Source of the DNA: Exilibacterium tricleocarpae
Lineage (GTDB): Bacteria; Pseudomonadota; Gammaproteobacteria; Pseudomonadales; Cellvibrionaceae
Direction of reading: 5' to 3'
Length of the DNA stretch: 64,000 nucleotides
Assembly (NCBI RefSeq): GCF_007004655.1
Contig: NZ_ML660094.1
Span: forward strand, 62,001 to 126,000
The notes under the pieces were generated by a model. The model was not told the origin of the DNA. It searched no databases and saw only the letters and a program-made list of their open reading frames with translations. Both the position numbers and the translations under genes were made by a program. This document shows, in pieces, positions 8,042 to 17,912 of this stretch; the first letter of the stretch is position 1; every line of letters begins with the position of its first letter.

Positions 8042-8635
8042 TTACAGGCAGAACATATCGAGCTGCTCTTCTTCGATGGCGCGCGCCGTTTTTTTGCCGG
8101 CGCGGGATTTTTTCCGCCCATCCTGCTCCGGCGGTGGTGCACCAAACAGGTCGACGATGGCCCCGCTCGTGCCCGGTCTCGCGTTCTCACCGGCGGCGAC
8201 CGCACTGCTGTCAACCGGGGTCGTTGCCGCTGTGGCAAACGCCGGCGGGCGTTCGAAATTGACCTCGATAGATCGCGACTGGTCCTTGATCACAAACTCA
8301 TCCGCCCAGGCACTGGTGGCATCACAATAGGCGATACCCTTCAGGTAGCGTACTTTTTGCGCCGCCTGCTGCAACCACAGTTCGGAAAACGCACATTCAA
8401 CGGCACTAAAGCCGGTGAAATAGTCAGGCTCATGGGGACTGTCCACCAACAGCCAAAACACACCCAGGCCGTCGATGTCGTAGGTAAGGCCGCGCTGGTG
8501 CAGGCCTTCGACCAGATTGCGCAGCGCCGGCTCACTCCTTTCGACATTGGCCTTCACAACTTCGATACCCTGGGATATCAACGCGCTCTTCGCAGCAAAC
8601 AGAGTACGGGCGCGGACGGCTAAAAATTTCTTCAT
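8042..8635 (-). CDS. conserved hypothetical protein with basic linker and QLDMF-like tail
   Basis: Not recognised. The 197-aa product has an ordered N-terminal region (about 1-130) with a Trp-rich patch (GLGVFWLLVDSP, CAFSELWLQQAA). A low-complexity linker rich in Ala, Pro and Lys follows, and the tail ends in EEQLDMFCL. QLDMF-like peptides are classical binding motifs for the DNA polymerase sliding clamp, so an interaction with the beta clamp is possible but speculative. It has no signal peptide or membrane segment. It is the probable first gene of a two-gene unit with the SpeE-like protein. Confidence 0.6.
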   Translation of the reverse strand: MKKFLAVRARTLFAAKSALISQGIEVVKANVERSEPALRNLVEGLHQRGLTYDIDGLGVFWLLVDSPHEPDYFTGFSAVECAFSELWLQQAAQKVRYLKGIAYCDATSAWADEFVIKDQSRSIEVNFERPPAFATAATTPVDSSAVAAGENARPGTSGAIVDLFGAPPPEQDGRKKSRAGKKTARAIEEEQLDMFCL

Positions 8636-8856
8636 CGATATTGGAATAGGGAAATTATTTAACAGGTATTGGTTTATATCTGCGGAAAAAACAATGCGAA
8701 TTTATTCTTTGCGACGACTCGCTATCTACCAATGGCATGGAACCGGCGACTTTGAACCAGCGGCACCACCCATCGATGATCCGCAGTGTACCCCATATCC
8801 GCAGGTCTACACAGTGTTTTATTTTGACCAAAAAGTGTGTTTTTTAGACGGCCGCA

Positions 8857-10365
8857 TTACGGCGGCGAGCCGCCGCAGTCAAGAGACAGGGGCTGCCCGG
8901 GCGCATCCAGATAGGCGCGCAACAATTGGTGGACACAGTCGCTGCTGCTGACTACGGCATGACCGATCTGTTCGAACACCAGATGCTGACTGTTGGGACG
9001 CCTGGCCGCAAGCTCGACCGCCCACTCCGGCGGCGTTACCGGGTCCAGGCCACCGGACAATAGCAACATCGGTGGATGTGCCGCCAGGCCCCCGCCGGCA
9101 CCGGCCAACTGCGGCGGGCGCCAGGAGGTGCCGGTACCAGCCGCCAGTTCGGGACAGACATCGTAACGCCAGGCACTTTCGGTGTAGGCCGCCAGGTCCG
9201 GAAAGGCCTGCACGGCGGCCTGATAACTGGCCTCGCTGACCGGCGGGTTATCGGCACATTCGACGGCAAAATAGGTGACGCTGTTAAACCCCGGCTCCAG
9301 GGCATAGTTGGTAAAGGTCTCAGTCAACGACGCCAGCAACTGCGTCTCGCCCCGCTCCAGTCCCTGCAGGGCGCCGGCCAGTTTTTCAATGGTGTAAACG
9401 TCGTAGAGGGCGCTGAAGGCAATGCTGAGCAGGCGCTGGTCATTGACCACCACCTTATAGGGCGCCCGGCCGTGCCAACTGCTGACCGTAAACGTCCGGG
9501 GATTGCGTGCCAGTTGCCGCATCTGCCGCCAGAACAGGGCCTCGAGATCGGCAGCCCCGACTCCACAGGCCGCCTCGACCCCGCAATAGTGCCAGAACCG
9601 TTGCAGGGCGTGGGCCAGCAACCAGGGCCACTCAGATACCAATCCCTTGTCGAGCGGATAGACCGAGTCGAGCACGGCACTGCGCAGACCGGCGGGCCGG
9701 CGGGCGGCAACCGCCAGCGCCAGGCGGCTGCCATAGGAGACACCGAACAGATTCCAGCGTTGATACCCCAATTGCTCCATCAGCAACAACACATCGCCGG
9801 CGCTGGCCCGGGTGGAGAAATAATCCGGTTTGAAGCCCTGGCGCGCCAACCGCGCCCAGCACCCGCGCAGCACCTCGGCACCGCGGCGCAGTTCCTCCTC
9901 GAGGTCGATAGCGCTGGCCAGCACCCGGCGCGCGAAGCGATCGTACTGCCGGCAGCCCCATTGCGGCTGGCTGCGGCCGGTGCCGCGCTGGTCGAAGACG
10001 ATAAAGTCGCGGGACAAATCGGCCCGCTCCAGCCAGTAGACCCAGTTTTCCACCTGGTCCGCAGCCACCTGGCTGGCGGCGCCGGGACCGCCGGCCAGAT
10101 AGACCAGGGGGTCCGGCCGGCGCTCGGCTGACGCGCTTTCGAACACCAGGAATGCCAGGGTGAACCGGCCATCTTCACCCGTGGTAGTGAGCTGGCCGCA
10201 GCGAATGTTCAGGTCCCAGGTATTGTCGAACCAGCAGTCGACCCACCGCACCCCGGCATCGATATCGACAAGCGCGACCGGGCTTGGGCGACGTTCCGTG
10301 ATGGTGGAGAGCAGCACCAGCAACAGGCCCGCCAGCAGGCAAGCGGCAATCAACTTGACTTTCAC
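8857..10365 (-). CDS. exported alpha/beta hydrolase, TAP/prolyl-aminopeptidase-like
   Basis: A 502-aa protein starting at GTG with a clear N-terminal signal segment (IAACLLAGLLLVLLSTI). The hydrolase core has the oxyanion region YLAGGPGAA, the DQRGTGRS motif, the nucleophile elbow GVSYGS, an aspartate in GLDPVTPPEWA and a histidine in IGHAVV, so the Ser-Asp-His triad is complete. The C-terminal part matches the TAP-like domain found in secreted peptidases that release N-terminal residues or tripeptides. It probably acts in the periplasm on peptides. It sits 13 bases downstream of recQ, likely by read-through. Confidence 0.8.
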   Translation of the reverse strand: MKVKLIAACLLAGLLLVLLSTITERRPSPVALVDIDAGVRWVDCWFDNTWDLNIRCGQLTTTGEDGRFTLAFLVFESASAERRPDPLVYLAGGPGAASQVAADQVENWVYWLERADLSRDFIVFDQRGTGRSQPQWGCRQYDRFARRVLASAIDLEEELRRGAEVLRGCWARLARQGFKPDYFSTRASAGDVLLLMEQLGYQRWNLFGVSYGSRLALAVAARRPAGLRSAVLDSVYPLDKGLVSEWPWLLAHALQRFWHYCGVEAACGVGAADLEALFWRQMRQLARNPRTFTVSSWHGRAPYKVVVNDQRLLSIAFSALYDVYTIEKLAGALQGLERGETQLLASLTETFTNYALEPGFNSVTYFAVECADNPPVSEASYQAAVQAFPDLAAYTESAWRYDVCPELAAGTGTSWRPPQLAGAGGGLAAHPPMLLLSGGLDPVTPPEWAVELAARRPNSQHLVFEQIGHAVVSSSDCVHQLLRAYLDAPGQPLSLDCGGSPP

Positions 10366-10378
10366 CGCACCCGCCCTT

Positions 10379-12232
10379 TCACTCCGGACTGCCGGCCAGC
10401 GTGTGCGGCGGCGCTACCTGAGAGTCATCGCCACCCGCCTCATGGCGCCGGATAACCTCGAGAAAGGCATCGCTGTATTTTTCCAGCTTGCTCTGGCCGA
10501 CGCCGTTGATACGCGCGAACTGGTCTGGGTTGGCGGGCCGATAGGCCACCAGTTCCATCAAGGTAGCATCGTGAAAAATCACATAGGGCGGCACATTCTG
10601 GTCCTCCGCCATCTTTTTGCGACAAGCACGCAGAGCGTCCCACAACAACCCGTCATCACCACTGAGCTGATGACTGCTGCCGCGCTGCTTGCGAACTTTC
10701 TGCTCGGTCGGGTCGCGGCGCAAGGCCAGGTTCTCCTCACCACGCAGCACCACGCGGCAGCGCTCGGTTAGCCGCAGCGAGCCAAAGCCCCCCATATCGA
10801 CGGTTAAATAACCGCGGGCAACCAACTGCCGGTACACGGAGCGCCACTGGCCGGTGTCGAGGTCCGCCCCCACACCGTAGGTGCTCAACTGCTGGTGAGA
10901 AAACTGCCGCACCTTGTCGGTTTCCTTGCCCACCAGCACGTCGATCAGGTGGTTGACGCCGAAACGCTGCCCGGTGCGATAAGCGCAGCTCAACGCTTTT
11001 TGCGCCGCCACTGTGCCGTCCCAGGTCTGCACCGGAGTCAGGCAGGTATCGCAGTTGCCGCAGGCGTCCGGCGTCTCCTCGCCGAAGTAATGCAACAGCG
11101 CCTGGCGGCGACAACTCGTGATTTCGCACAATCCCAACATGGCATCGAGCTTGTGCCGCTCCACCCGCTTGTGCTGCTCGCTGCCTTGGGAGGTTTCCAG
11201 CATCTGGCGCAGCTTCACCACATCCTGAATACCGTACACCATCCAGGCGGTGGCCGGTTCACCATCTCGCCCGGCGCGGCCGGTCTCCTGGTAATACGCC
11301 TCAATGCTCTTCGGCAGGTCCAGGTGAGCAACAAAGCGTACATCCGGCTTGTCGATGCCCATGCCGAACGCCACGGTGGCCACAATAATGACCCCCTCCT
11401 CCCGCAGAAAGCGCTCCTGGTGCCGGCGCCGCTGGTCGGCGCCAAGCCCGGCGTGATATGCGAGGGCAGTATAGCCCTGGCCCTGCAGCCACTCAGCGGT
11501 GGCCTCCACCTTGCGGCGCGACAGACAGTAGACGATGCCGGCGTCGCGGGGATGCTCGTTGTGGATAAAGCGCAGCAATTGCTGGCGGGCGTTGTTCTTC
11601 TGGGTGATACGGTACTGGATATTGGGCCGGTCGAAACCACAGCAGAACTGACGTCCGGTCTGCAGGTGCAGCCGCTCGATGATCTCCTGGCGGGTGCGCT
11701 CGTCGGCGGTGGCGGTGAGGGCGATCCGCGGAATGCCCGGAAACTGGCGCGGCAACAGGTCCAGCGACAGATAGTCGGAGCGGAAATCGTGGCCCCACTG
11801 GGACACACAGTGGGCCTCATCGATGGCAAACAGTGCTACTTTGCACGCACCCAATAAACCCTGGGTACGCGCTTGAATCAGCCGCTCCGGCGCGATATAA
11901 AGCAGGTCGAGCTGGCCGGCGCGCAGTTGCGCCTCCACCGCGGCGGCAGTGCCCGGATCGAGGCTGGAGTTGAGGTAGGCGGCGCGGATACCCAACTGTT
12001 GCAGCGAAGCGACCTGGTCGTGCATCAGGGCGATCAACGGCGAGATCACCACGCCGGTGCCCGGTCGCACCAGTGCCGGAATTTGGTAGCACAGGGACTT
12101 GCCGCCCCCGGTGGGCATGATAACCAGGGCATCGTCGCCGTTGACCACCGTGTCGACAATCTGGTCCTGGGGAGCGCGAAAGGCATGAAAACCGAAGGTG
12201 TTTTGTAAAATATCGAGAGCGTGATTTTGCAT
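10379..12232 (-). CDS. recQ: ATP-dependent DNA helicase RecQ
   Basis: A 617-aa superfamily 2 helicase with Walker A TGGGKS (K45), DEAH at 138-141, the motif [12 protein letters not shown], the RecQ zinc-binding cysteines ([12 protein letters not shown] then CGNCDTC) and a C-terminal HRDC domain. It unwinds DNA 3' to 5' in RecF-pathway repair and at stalled forks. The ATG at 12232 starts [14 protein letters not shown], which matches RecQ N-termini; an upstream in-frame ATG would add 18 unrelated residues. The ribosome binding site is weak. Confidence 0.95.
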   Translation of the reverse strand: MQNHALDILQNTFGFHAFRAPQDQIVDTVVNGDDALVIMPTGGGKSLCYQIPALVRPGTGVVISPLIALMHDQVASLQQLGIRAAYLNSSLDPGTAAAVEAQLRAGQLDLLYIAPERLIQARTQGLLGACKVALFAIDEAHCVSQWGHDFRSDYLSLDLLPRQFPGIPRIALTATADERTRQEIIERLHLQTGRQFCCGFDRPNIQYRITQKNNARQQLLRFIHNEHPRDAGIVYCLSRRKVEATAEWLQGQGYTALAYHAGLGADQRRRHQERFLREEGVIIVATVAFGMGIDKPDVRFVAHLDLPKSIEAYYQETGRAGRDGEPATAWMVYGIQDVVKLRQMLETSQGSEQHKRVERHKLDAMLGLCEITSCRRQALLHYFGEETPDACGNCDTCLTPVQTWDGTVAAQKALSCAYRTGQRFGVNHLIDVLVGKETDKVRQFSHQQLSTYGVGADLDTGQWRSVYRQLVARGYLTVDMGGFGSLRLTERCRVVLRGEENLALRRDPTEQKVRKQRGSSHQLSGDDGLLWDALRACRKKMAEDQNVPPYVIFHDATLMELVAYRPANPDQFARINGVGQSKLEKYSDAFLEVIRRHEAGGDDSQVAPPHTLAGSPE

Positions 12233-12270
12233 CGCCGGATTATACCCCGTCCTTGGTGTATGATGGTCGC

Positions 12271-12308
12271 ATTTACGTCCTTGCACAGCATTTGCGTCCT
12301 TGCACAGA
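12271..12308 (+). repeat. 19-bp tandem duplication upstream of recQ
   Basis: Two consecutive 19-bp units (atttacgtccttgcacagc and its near copy) differ at two positions. They lie in the divergent spacer between recQ and the small gene at 12511, where they could affect promoter spacing. Confidence 0.75.
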
Positions 12309-12510
12309 GAGTTGCTCCCTGATCCGGGCTACACTAGCACGATGTTGCTAAAATAAACAACCAGAGGGAATTGCGCGGCTGTGGCAATGCAACTGAACGC
12401 CACTGTAGTAAACGCAACTATAGTAATAGCCAAGGTAGAACAACACTTGGCATTGACAGAATAGACAGTACAAACAGGTAGAGAGCGCAGACAGAGAGAA
12501 ACACCTAACC

Positions 12511-12786
12511 ATGCAGTACGAACCCTTTTCCGAGGCAGAGGCGAACCCGCAGCAGTTTCCCTGCGGCCGCTACCGATTAAACAGTTGCGAGCTGCGGGCG
12601 TTATTGCAGCGTGACGACTGCGCCGGTGTCGGCGTGCGAGTGCTGCACCTGGGCACTGTGGCGCTGGACCGCGCAGAGTTACTGGAGCGGCTGCGCGACG
12701 ACCGCCACCCGCGGCTCGACGACATAGCGATAACCTGTCTCGACAGCCAGGTTATCATCGACGAACCCTCCCGGGGTGCACGCTAG
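12511..12786 (+). CDS. small hypothetical protein
   Basis: A 91-aa acidic, cytoplasmic-looking protein without recognised domain. It starts MQYEPFSEAEANPQQFPCG and contains two short charged helical stretches (ALDRAELLERLRDDRH). Support for coding comes from the strong third-position GC bias, a frame open from the ATG to a stop just before a hairpin, and its place between two well-defined genes. There is no clear ribosome binding site, so expression is uncertain. Confidence 0.5.
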   Translation: MQYEPFSEAEANPQQFPCGRYRLNSCELRALLQRDDCAGVGVRVLHLGTVALDRAELLERLRDDRHPRLDDIAITCLDSQVIIDEPSRGAR

Positions 12787-12791
12787 CTGCC

Positions 12792-12819
12792 GCGGGCCCG
12801 GGGCCCGCTGCGCCTTTTT
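12792..12819 (+). terminator. GC-rich hairpin after the small gene
   Basis: GCGGGC (12792-12797), five bases, GCCCGC (12803-12808), then TTTTT at 12815-12819. The T tract is six bases beyond the stem, so this is an imperfect Rho-independent terminator. Confidence 0.4.
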
Positions 12820-12851
12820 GCGGGTATTGCCGGCCACGTCTTGTCACGGGG

Positions 12852-13607
12852 GTGTCGGCTAGCACGGTTATGCCCGATTTGAACGTACTGTCCTACAATA
12901 TCCACAAAGGCTTCAACGCCAACAACACGGCTTTCCTGCTCCACGAAATTCGCGATGCGATTCGCGCCCAGGGCGCCGAGTTGGTACTGCTGCAGGAAGT
13001 GATCGGCGAGCACCAAAAGCACGAGAACCGCCTCGAGCAGTGGCCCCGCGCCTCCCAGTTCGAGTTTCTCGCCGACCAGATATGGCCGCATTTTGCCTAC
13101 GGTAAAAACGCCATCTACCAGCATGGCCATCACGGCAACGCGATCCTCAGCAAGTACCCGTTCGACTCCTGGAATAACGTCAATATCACCCGCTGGCGGT
13201 TTTCCCAGCGGGGACTGCTGCACGGGCGCATTCTGGAGCGAATTCATGTGATCTGTGTACACTTCGGGCTGCTGGCGGCGGAGCGGCGCTATCAGTTGCG
13301 GCGCCTGATGCACCTGATCGAGCGCGGCGTGCCCGCCGATGCGCCGCTGATTATCGCCGGCGACTTCAACGACTGGACCCGCCAGCTCGACCGCCGCCTG
13401 CAGCGCTCGCTGGGCATGCAGGAGGTGTTTCAATGCCTGCTCGGGGCCAACGCCAGAACCTTCCCGTCCAAGTGGCCGCTGCTGGCTATGGATCGTATCT
13501 ATTTTCGCGGCCTGCGCCTGCTGGAGGGGGAACGGTTGTTGGGGCATCCGTGGCGGGACTTGTCCGACCACTGTGCACTGCAGGCGAGCTTCCGTCTCGC
13601 CGATTAA
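12852..13607 (+). CDS. endonuclease/exonuclease/phosphatase family protein
   Basis: A 251-aa cytoplasmic member of the EEP (DNase I-like) fold. The family motifs are all present: LSYNIHKG, LLQEV with the metal-binding Glu, a GHHGNAILS region, IIAGDFNDW, MDRIYF and SDHCAL. These proteins cleave phosphodiester or phosphate ester bonds. Without a signal peptide it is more likely a nuclease or small-molecule phosphatase than a secreted sphingomyelinase. The frame starts at GTG 12852; ATG at 12870 is an equally possible start. Confidence 0.8.
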   Translation: MSASTVMPDLNVLSYNIHKGFNANNTAFLLHEIRDAIRAQGAELVLLQEVIGEHQKHENRLEQWPRASQFEFLADQIWPHFAYGKNAIYQHGHHGNAILSKYPFDSWNNVNITRWRFSQRGLLHGRILERIHVICVHFGLLAAERRYQLRRLMHLIERGVPADAPLIIAGDFNDWTRQLDRRLQRSLGMQEVFQCLLGANARTFPSKWPLLAMDRIYFRGLRLLEGERLLGHPWRDLSDHCALQASFRLAD

Positions 13608-13812
13608 GTGGTATACTCACCCGAGGTGTCCGCACCCGCCGAGGATAAACTTTGGGGTTAAACCCAATGAGTGCCGAATGGCACCCGCTACTACGGATGC
13701 ACGACTGACTGTAAAAAAGCCGATGGTCAGATTCGCTGGTGAAACATCTGCGTAGCAGCCTAGCTTCCCTGCTCGGCGTCGCGGACACCTCCCCCACCGG
13801 GGGGCCCGGGCG

Positions 13813-14598
13813 CTAACGCCCGAGGAGGCCTTTCAATTTATCCAGCTTTTCCTTTTGTTTATCGTCCAGTTTTTCTTCCAACTGCTGTTTCAGCTTGTCC
13901 TCCGCCTCATCTTTGAGTTGCTCCCGAATAGCCGAGGTCGCCGCCTGTTTGGCTCTTTCCATCAGGGGCGTCAGCAGGGCCTGGGTTAATTCCTCTGGTG
14001 ACAAGCCGGTTTGCGGATCACCGATATCGGTCAACTCAATGGCGGGCATATCGAGGGTGCGCTCGCCCCACTTTTCCGATATCAGGCGCAGTGAATTGTC
14101 GGCGAAAGAAATTTTCTCCACTGCCAGGCGTACCTCAGCGGCGGCCGCGCCACCGCTATCTGCTGCGGGCTCACCACCGGCGCCGGCGGTGGACGCCGGT
14201 TTCATATTGTCGAGCAGATCGGTCAAATTCGTGCGGGTCAACTCCCGCTGTTCGGCAATCAACTGGGCCCCGGCAATGCGCACCTCATTGATGACCACCA
14301 CCGGACCGGTCACCGACGTCGGCTCCACCTGCAGCACCACCTCCCCCAGGCGCACGGCATAATCGCTGCCGTAACCGGCGGGATTGGCCACCACCAGTTC
14401 GTGCAACGCGCCGCGTCCCTCGGTCAGTTGAATATCGGCCCGCTCCAGGGTCACTGCAGTGCGGGTGACGTCCGAACCGACCGACTCGATTGCGGCCTTA
14501 ACCAACTCATTGATGTTCTGCAGACCGATAACCACCACCAGAACCAGTACGGCAACCACCGCCACCACCAGGCCGATCAGTATTTTCCCTAGCTTCAT
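13813..14598 (-). CDS. membrane-anchored AsmA-like protein
   Basis: A 261-aa protein with an N-terminal transmembrane anchor (residues 5-27). A domain follows whose pattern (LERADIQLTEGRGALHEL, VVANPAGYGSDYAVRLGEV) resembles the start of AsmA/DUF748-type envelope proteins. The last 60 residues form a charged Lys/Glu helix. It is probably inner-membrane bound and faces the periplasm. The ATG at 14598 is preceded by GGAGGAGAC. The stop codon falls inside a 6-bp GC hairpin (CGGGCG/CGCCCG). It follows the coiled-coil gene at 14642 by 43 bases on the same strand. Confidence 0.6.
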   Translation of the reverse strand: MKLGKILIGLVVAVVAVLVLVVVIGLQNINELVKAAIESVGSDVTRTAVTLERADIQLTEGRGALHELVVANPAGYGSDYAVRLGEVVLQVEPTSVTGPVVVINEVRIAGAQLIAEQRELTRTNLTDLLDNMKPASTAGAGGEPAADSGGAAAAEVRLAVEKISFADNSLRLISEKWGERTLDMPAIELTDIGDPQTGLSPEELTQALLTPLMERAKQAATSAIREQLKDEAEDKLKQQLEEKLDDKQKEKLDKLKGLLGR

Positions 14599-14641
14599 TG
14601 TTGTCTCCTCCGGGTATTGGGTATTGGGGATTGATGCGGGT

Positions 14642-15013
14642 TCAGGTTCTGTCCGTGCCGTCGGGCGATTGCAGGCGCGGCGGCGCCTCGACGGCCGGCG
14701 GCGGTTCCTTCTCGAGCGCCTCACGGGCCCGTGACAGCTCGCCTTCGACGGTCTCCAGCAGGGCCTCCCAACCACTGAGGATGGCGCTGTTGGCCTCCTC
14801 GATAGCGCCTTTGACGCTGCTCTGTTCAAGGCTGTCCAGTTCCTGCTGTACCGTGCCCAGTTGACCTCTGAGCCCCTCGAGTTCAGCCTGCAAGGTCAGT
14901 AACTGTTGCTGTAATACCGCCTGGCGGCGGTGGGATTGATACAGTTGCCAGCCGCTCAGGACCATCGCCACCAGCAGCGCCGCAACCAGCAGTGAACGTT
15001 TGTCGCCAATCAT
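14642..15013 (-). CDS. single-pass membrane coiled-coil protein
   Basis: Not assigned to a family. It is 123 aa: a transmembrane helix at about 8-24 (LLVAALLVAMVLSGWQLY), a Leu/Gln-rich coiled coil at about 30-65, then a helix and a Pro-rich acidic tail. It lies between the NdpA-like gene and the AsmA-like gene on the same strand, with short gaps on both sides, so the three are probably one operon. A scaffold role in the envelope is possible, but there is no direct evidence. Confidence 0.6.
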   Translation of the reverse strand: MIGDKRSLLVAALLVAMVLSGWQLYQSHRRQAVLQQQLLTLQAELEGLRGQLGTVQQELDSLEQSSVKGAIEEANSAILSGWEALLETVEGELSRAREALEKEPPPAVEAPPRLQSPDGTDRT

Positions 15014-15040
15014 AGTGCCCCCCTTTTACTCACACCTTAC

Positions 15041-16114
15041 TCACGCCTCGCTCAGCGGTCGCTCAATAGTATCCGGCCGCGGCCCGGTGCTCGATGTTTG
15101 CTGCTGCTTTTGCTGTTGTTGTAGATGTTGCAACAGGCGCAGTTTCAATGAACTGGGAATGTCGGTAATGGTAATACTATCTGACTGCTGGTCATAGACC
15201 ACAGTTTCCCCGAGGCAGTTCGATGAAAAGCTGACACTGAGCTGTTCATTGCGGCCGCTCAAGCGCACAAACTGTCGCAATTGCCCGCGATCGGGTATCA
15301 ATTCCGGTTTCGGCTGCGGCTGCCGGTGCGCCACAAAGCGGGAGAAGTGCTCGGGTTGGCTGGCATCTATATGCTCCGACAGTTTTGCCACCGACACCGG
15401 CTCACCGCCCTTGTCCTGCTCCAGGCAGTAGTCGACCACGCTTTGCCGGCAGGCCCGCGCCTGCGGCTCGGGCAACTCGGCTGCATACTCGGCGACAATA
15501 TCCAAAAAGGCGGTGGTCTCCGCCGCGGTGTCCACCTGATCGCTGAACCCCACCAATTGCCAGCACAGCTCGGTCAGCGCCTTGTCGCCGCGGGAACGCA
15601 GCACCGAGAGGTAGTTGTTCTTCTCGCCACTGCGCCAGGCCGTCAGATTGACTTTGGCACCGAACAGAATTTGCGTCGCATCGAGAAACTGCACATCGTT
15701 CATATCCAGGTTGCTGTCGATATACAACCCTTCGCACTGGTCGACGACGAACAGGTAGAAGGTGTCGCCGTCGAGCAGCTGCTCCACGAAAAACAGCAGA
15801 TGCGCATCGAGAGCCACCTCGCTGTCGTCGAGCACGGACTGCAACTGCTGCATCACCTTGGCCGAGAAGCTGGCAAAGCCCAGGCGCTCGTGCGCCCACT
15901 CGTCGAGCCAGCGCGGCAGCGGACTGGCGGCCATATCGCCGGAGAAGCAACCATAGAATTTGCCGGCCTTGCCGATATAGGCCTGCTTCAGACGCCGCAC
16001 CAGTTCCTCTTGTTGCGGCGAGATCGGGTAGGCGTCCGGGCGCAGCGACAGGCGCGTGCGGGCACTGCCACCCGGCCGGCTCACGTAGTGAGCGATCGCG
16101 TGTGAAAGGGGCAT
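15041..16114 (-). CDS. nucleoid-associated protein, NdpA/YejK family
   Basis: A 357-aa cytoplasmic protein similar in layout to the 37-kDa nucleoid-associated protein YejK (NdpA). It begins with an SHAIAHYV strand and an N-terminal alpha/beta region with YGCFSGD. The middle has LLFFVEQLLDGDTFYLFVV and YIDSNLDMNDVQFLD, and the tail is glutamine-rich (QQQQKQQQ). YejK binds DNA in the nucleoid; its exact role is unclear. The start MPLSH at 16114 is chosen over an upstream in-frame ATG because AGGA precedes it and the extension is not family-like. Confidence 0.78.
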   Translation of the reverse strand: MPLSHAIAHYVSRPGGSARTRLSLRPDAYPISPQQEELVRRLKQAYIGKAGKFYGCFSGDMAASPLPRWLDEWAHERLGFASFSAKVMQQLQSVLDDSEVALDAHLLFFVEQLLDGDTFYLFVVDQCEGLYIDSNLDMNDVQFLDATQILFGAKVNLTAWRSGEKNNYLSVLRSRGDKALTELCWQLVGFSDQVDTAAETTAFLDIVAEYAAELPEPQARACRQSVVDYCLEQDKGGEPVSVAKLSEHIDASQPEHFSRFVAHRQPQPKPELIPDRGQLRQFVRLSGRNEQLSVSFSSNCLGETVVYDQQSDSITITDIPSSLKLRLLQHLQQQQKQQQTSSTGPRPDTIERPLSEA

Positions 16115-16311
16115 AGATGTCCTAGGTCCAGCGCCACCCGGACGCTCTTCCGGTTCGACGGCGGGCGGACCAAATGGCACTTTTAAAAACAGCATTTGTC
16201 AAAAAGGACGCTATTATAATCCCCTGCGCCGCGAATGGTAGTCGACTATAATACGGCGCGTATGAATACCCCGCTTGTGCAAAGCGGCTATATGTCTGAG
16301 GAGCCACTATT

Positions 16312-16866
16312 TTGAAACCCGTCCTGAAACCCGTCCTGAAACCTATGGTTCGCGCCGTGTGTTACTGCCTGCTGTTGAGCCTGTCGGCACCGGGGAGTTG
16401 GGCCGACGACGAGGACAAAGTCAGCATCACCGAACTCGGCTGGATGGACCGCAACCATCTGCAAAAGCAGGTGGACACCATTGACGATATCGCCCGCCGC
16501 CAGCTGGGCGTTCAGGTGCGCAACAACCGCGACGACCTGGAGCTGCTGCAGCGTATCGTCAACCAGGGCCTGATCGGTAAAGAAGAACGCCTTAAACTGC
16601 AGGCCATGGGCGCGGTGCTGGGCAACCTGCTGGTGCGGGAGCTGGGCCTGAAGTGGATGGTGTATGAGGATAAAGTGGGCAGGAGCCGCGCCATCTGCGT
16701 CGAGGCCACCAGCCACTGCCTGTTTCCGGTGACCATGTTGTCGCGGCGCATGGAGGTGGGCATTTTGGTCAATGTGCGCGAGGTCTACACCAACGCCGTG
16801 GAGATTATTACCCCTTACCTGCCGAAAAAACCTTTCGGGCTGCCCGCCCTGCTGCAGGGGCATTGA
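16312..16866 (+). CDS. DUF3806-like exported protein
   Basis: A 184-aa protein with a signal sequence (VRAVCYCLLLSLSAPGSWA, cut after about residue 31). The mature domain, with LGNLLVRELGLKWMVYEDKVG and a hydrophobic end, resembles the DUF3806 family. The likely start is TTG at 16312, because GAGGAG lies seven bases upstream; an ATG at 16345 is the alternative. The first codons are a 12-bp tandem duplication (gaaacccgtcct, two and a half times) giving KPVLKPVLKP. Function unknown. Confidence 0.65.
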   Translation: MKPVLKPVLKPMVRAVCYCLLLSLSAPGSWADDEDKVSITELGWMDRNHLQKQVDTIDDIARRQLGVQVRNNRDDLELLQRIVNQGLIGKEERLKLQAMGAVLGNLLVRELGLKWMVYEDKVGRSRAICVEATSHCLFPVTMLSRRMEVGILVNVREVYTNAVEIITPYLPKKPFGLPALLQGH

Positions 16867-16916
16867 TTTTAAGACCCCGAGGATCTTAGGACCCCGGGGA
16901 TTTTAAGACCCTGGGA
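16866..16916 (+). repeat. three imperfect 17-bp repeats
   Basis: The phrase ttttaagaccccggggat-like occurs three times in a row with changes between the DUF3806-like gene and the convergent AIM24 gene. It contains small CCCCGAGG/CCCCGGGG palindromes but no T tract. Confidence 0.5.
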
Positions 16917-16952
16917 ATGTTACGAGCGCGGGCAAACGCCCTGTATCTCGCC

Positions 16953-17702
16953 CTATTTCTCGCCCTTGTCGCGACCGCCGCGGCTTGGGGCATGGGCGAT
17001 CACCCGGTCCGCCAGCCGGGAAAACGGCAGACTCTGCAGCCACACTTTACCGTGCCCGGACAAATGGGTCAGAAAGACCCCTTCGCCACCAAAAAACAGG
17101 CTTTTCAGGCCGCGGTTGAGACGAATGTCGTAGTCGACCCCGCGGGTGAACCCCACCAGGCAACCCGTGTCCACCACCAGTTCGTCCCCCACCAGGGTCT
17201 TTTCGATCACTGAGCCGCCGGCGTGGACAAACGCCATGCCGTCGCCCTTAAGACGCTGCAAGACAAAACCCTCACCGCCGAAGAAGCCCGCTCCCAGGCG
17301 CTTGCTGAACGCCAGGTCCACGCGGGTGCCGAGCGCGGCGCAGAGAAAACTGTCTTTTTGGCACACCACTTCACCGTCGCATTCATTCAGGTCAAGTGCA
17401 ATCACCGTACCGGGGTAAGGTGCGGCAAAGGCGACCCGGCGCGGTTGTTCGGCGCGATTGCTGAAGTGGGTCATAAACAGTGATTCGCCGGTCATCAGGC
17501 GCTTGCCGGCGCTGAACAACTTGCCAAACACCCCCTGCTCCGGGTCGGCGCCGTCGCCCATTTTGGTAGCGAATTCGACACCGCCCTGGTAATAGTTCAT
17601 TGCCCCGGCTTCGGCAATCACCGTCTCGTCGGGGTCGAGCAGAACCTCTACCATCTGCATTGAGGTGCCGATAATCTCATAGTCGACGTCGTGCGAGTCC
17701 AT
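16953..17702 (-). CDS. AIM24 / TIGR00266 family protein
   Basis: A 249-aa all-beta protein of the AIM24 (TIGR00266) family. Recognisable parts are [20 protein letters not shown], a middle [20 protein letters not shown] and [18 protein letters not shown] with [20 protein letters not shown]. Bacterial members have no proven activity; the yeast homologue is mitochondrial. The start ATG at 17702 ([12 protein letters not shown]) fits the family; the longer open frame upstream is unrelated. Confidence 0.85.
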   Translation of the reverse strand: MDSHDVDYEIIGTSMQMVEVLLDPDETVIAEAGAMNYYQGGVEFATKMGDGADPEQGVFGKLFSAGKRLMTGESLFMTHFSNRAEQPRRVAFAAPYPGTVIALDLNECDGEVVCQKDSFLCAALGTRVDLAFSKRLGAGFFGGEGFVLQRLKGDGMAFVHAGGSVIEKTLVGDELVVDTGCLVGFTRGVDYDIRLNRGLKSLFFGGEGVFLTHLSGHGKVWLQSLPFSRLADRVIAHAPSRGGRDKGEK

Positions 17703-17912
17703 AGTATCCGATCCCCGTCTGCGATTCAGTGGCGGCCCCGCGCACGGGACTGCAGGGGTGAGTTTAGCATCGAATTTTCTGGTCTGACTATGGAACCTCA
17801 GGTGATGGGATATCAAAGCCGCTGCACAGATCGCCGCCGCAGGCAGGACAAGACCGGCGGCAGCACGAACGGGCACCATAACCAGCGCCGGCGCGAGAAT
17901 GTGGGACAGGCG

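Noticed and set aside
7236-8330. A 364-codon plus-strand frame across the SpeE-like gene.
   Set aside because: It is the mirror of two better supported minus-strand genes and crosses their boundary.
14598-14829. Longer version of the AsmA-like protein starting in the neighbouring gene.
   Set aside because: The extra 77 residues are Arg-rich and lie over the coiled-coil gene in another frame; GGAGGAGAC clearly marks the later ATG.
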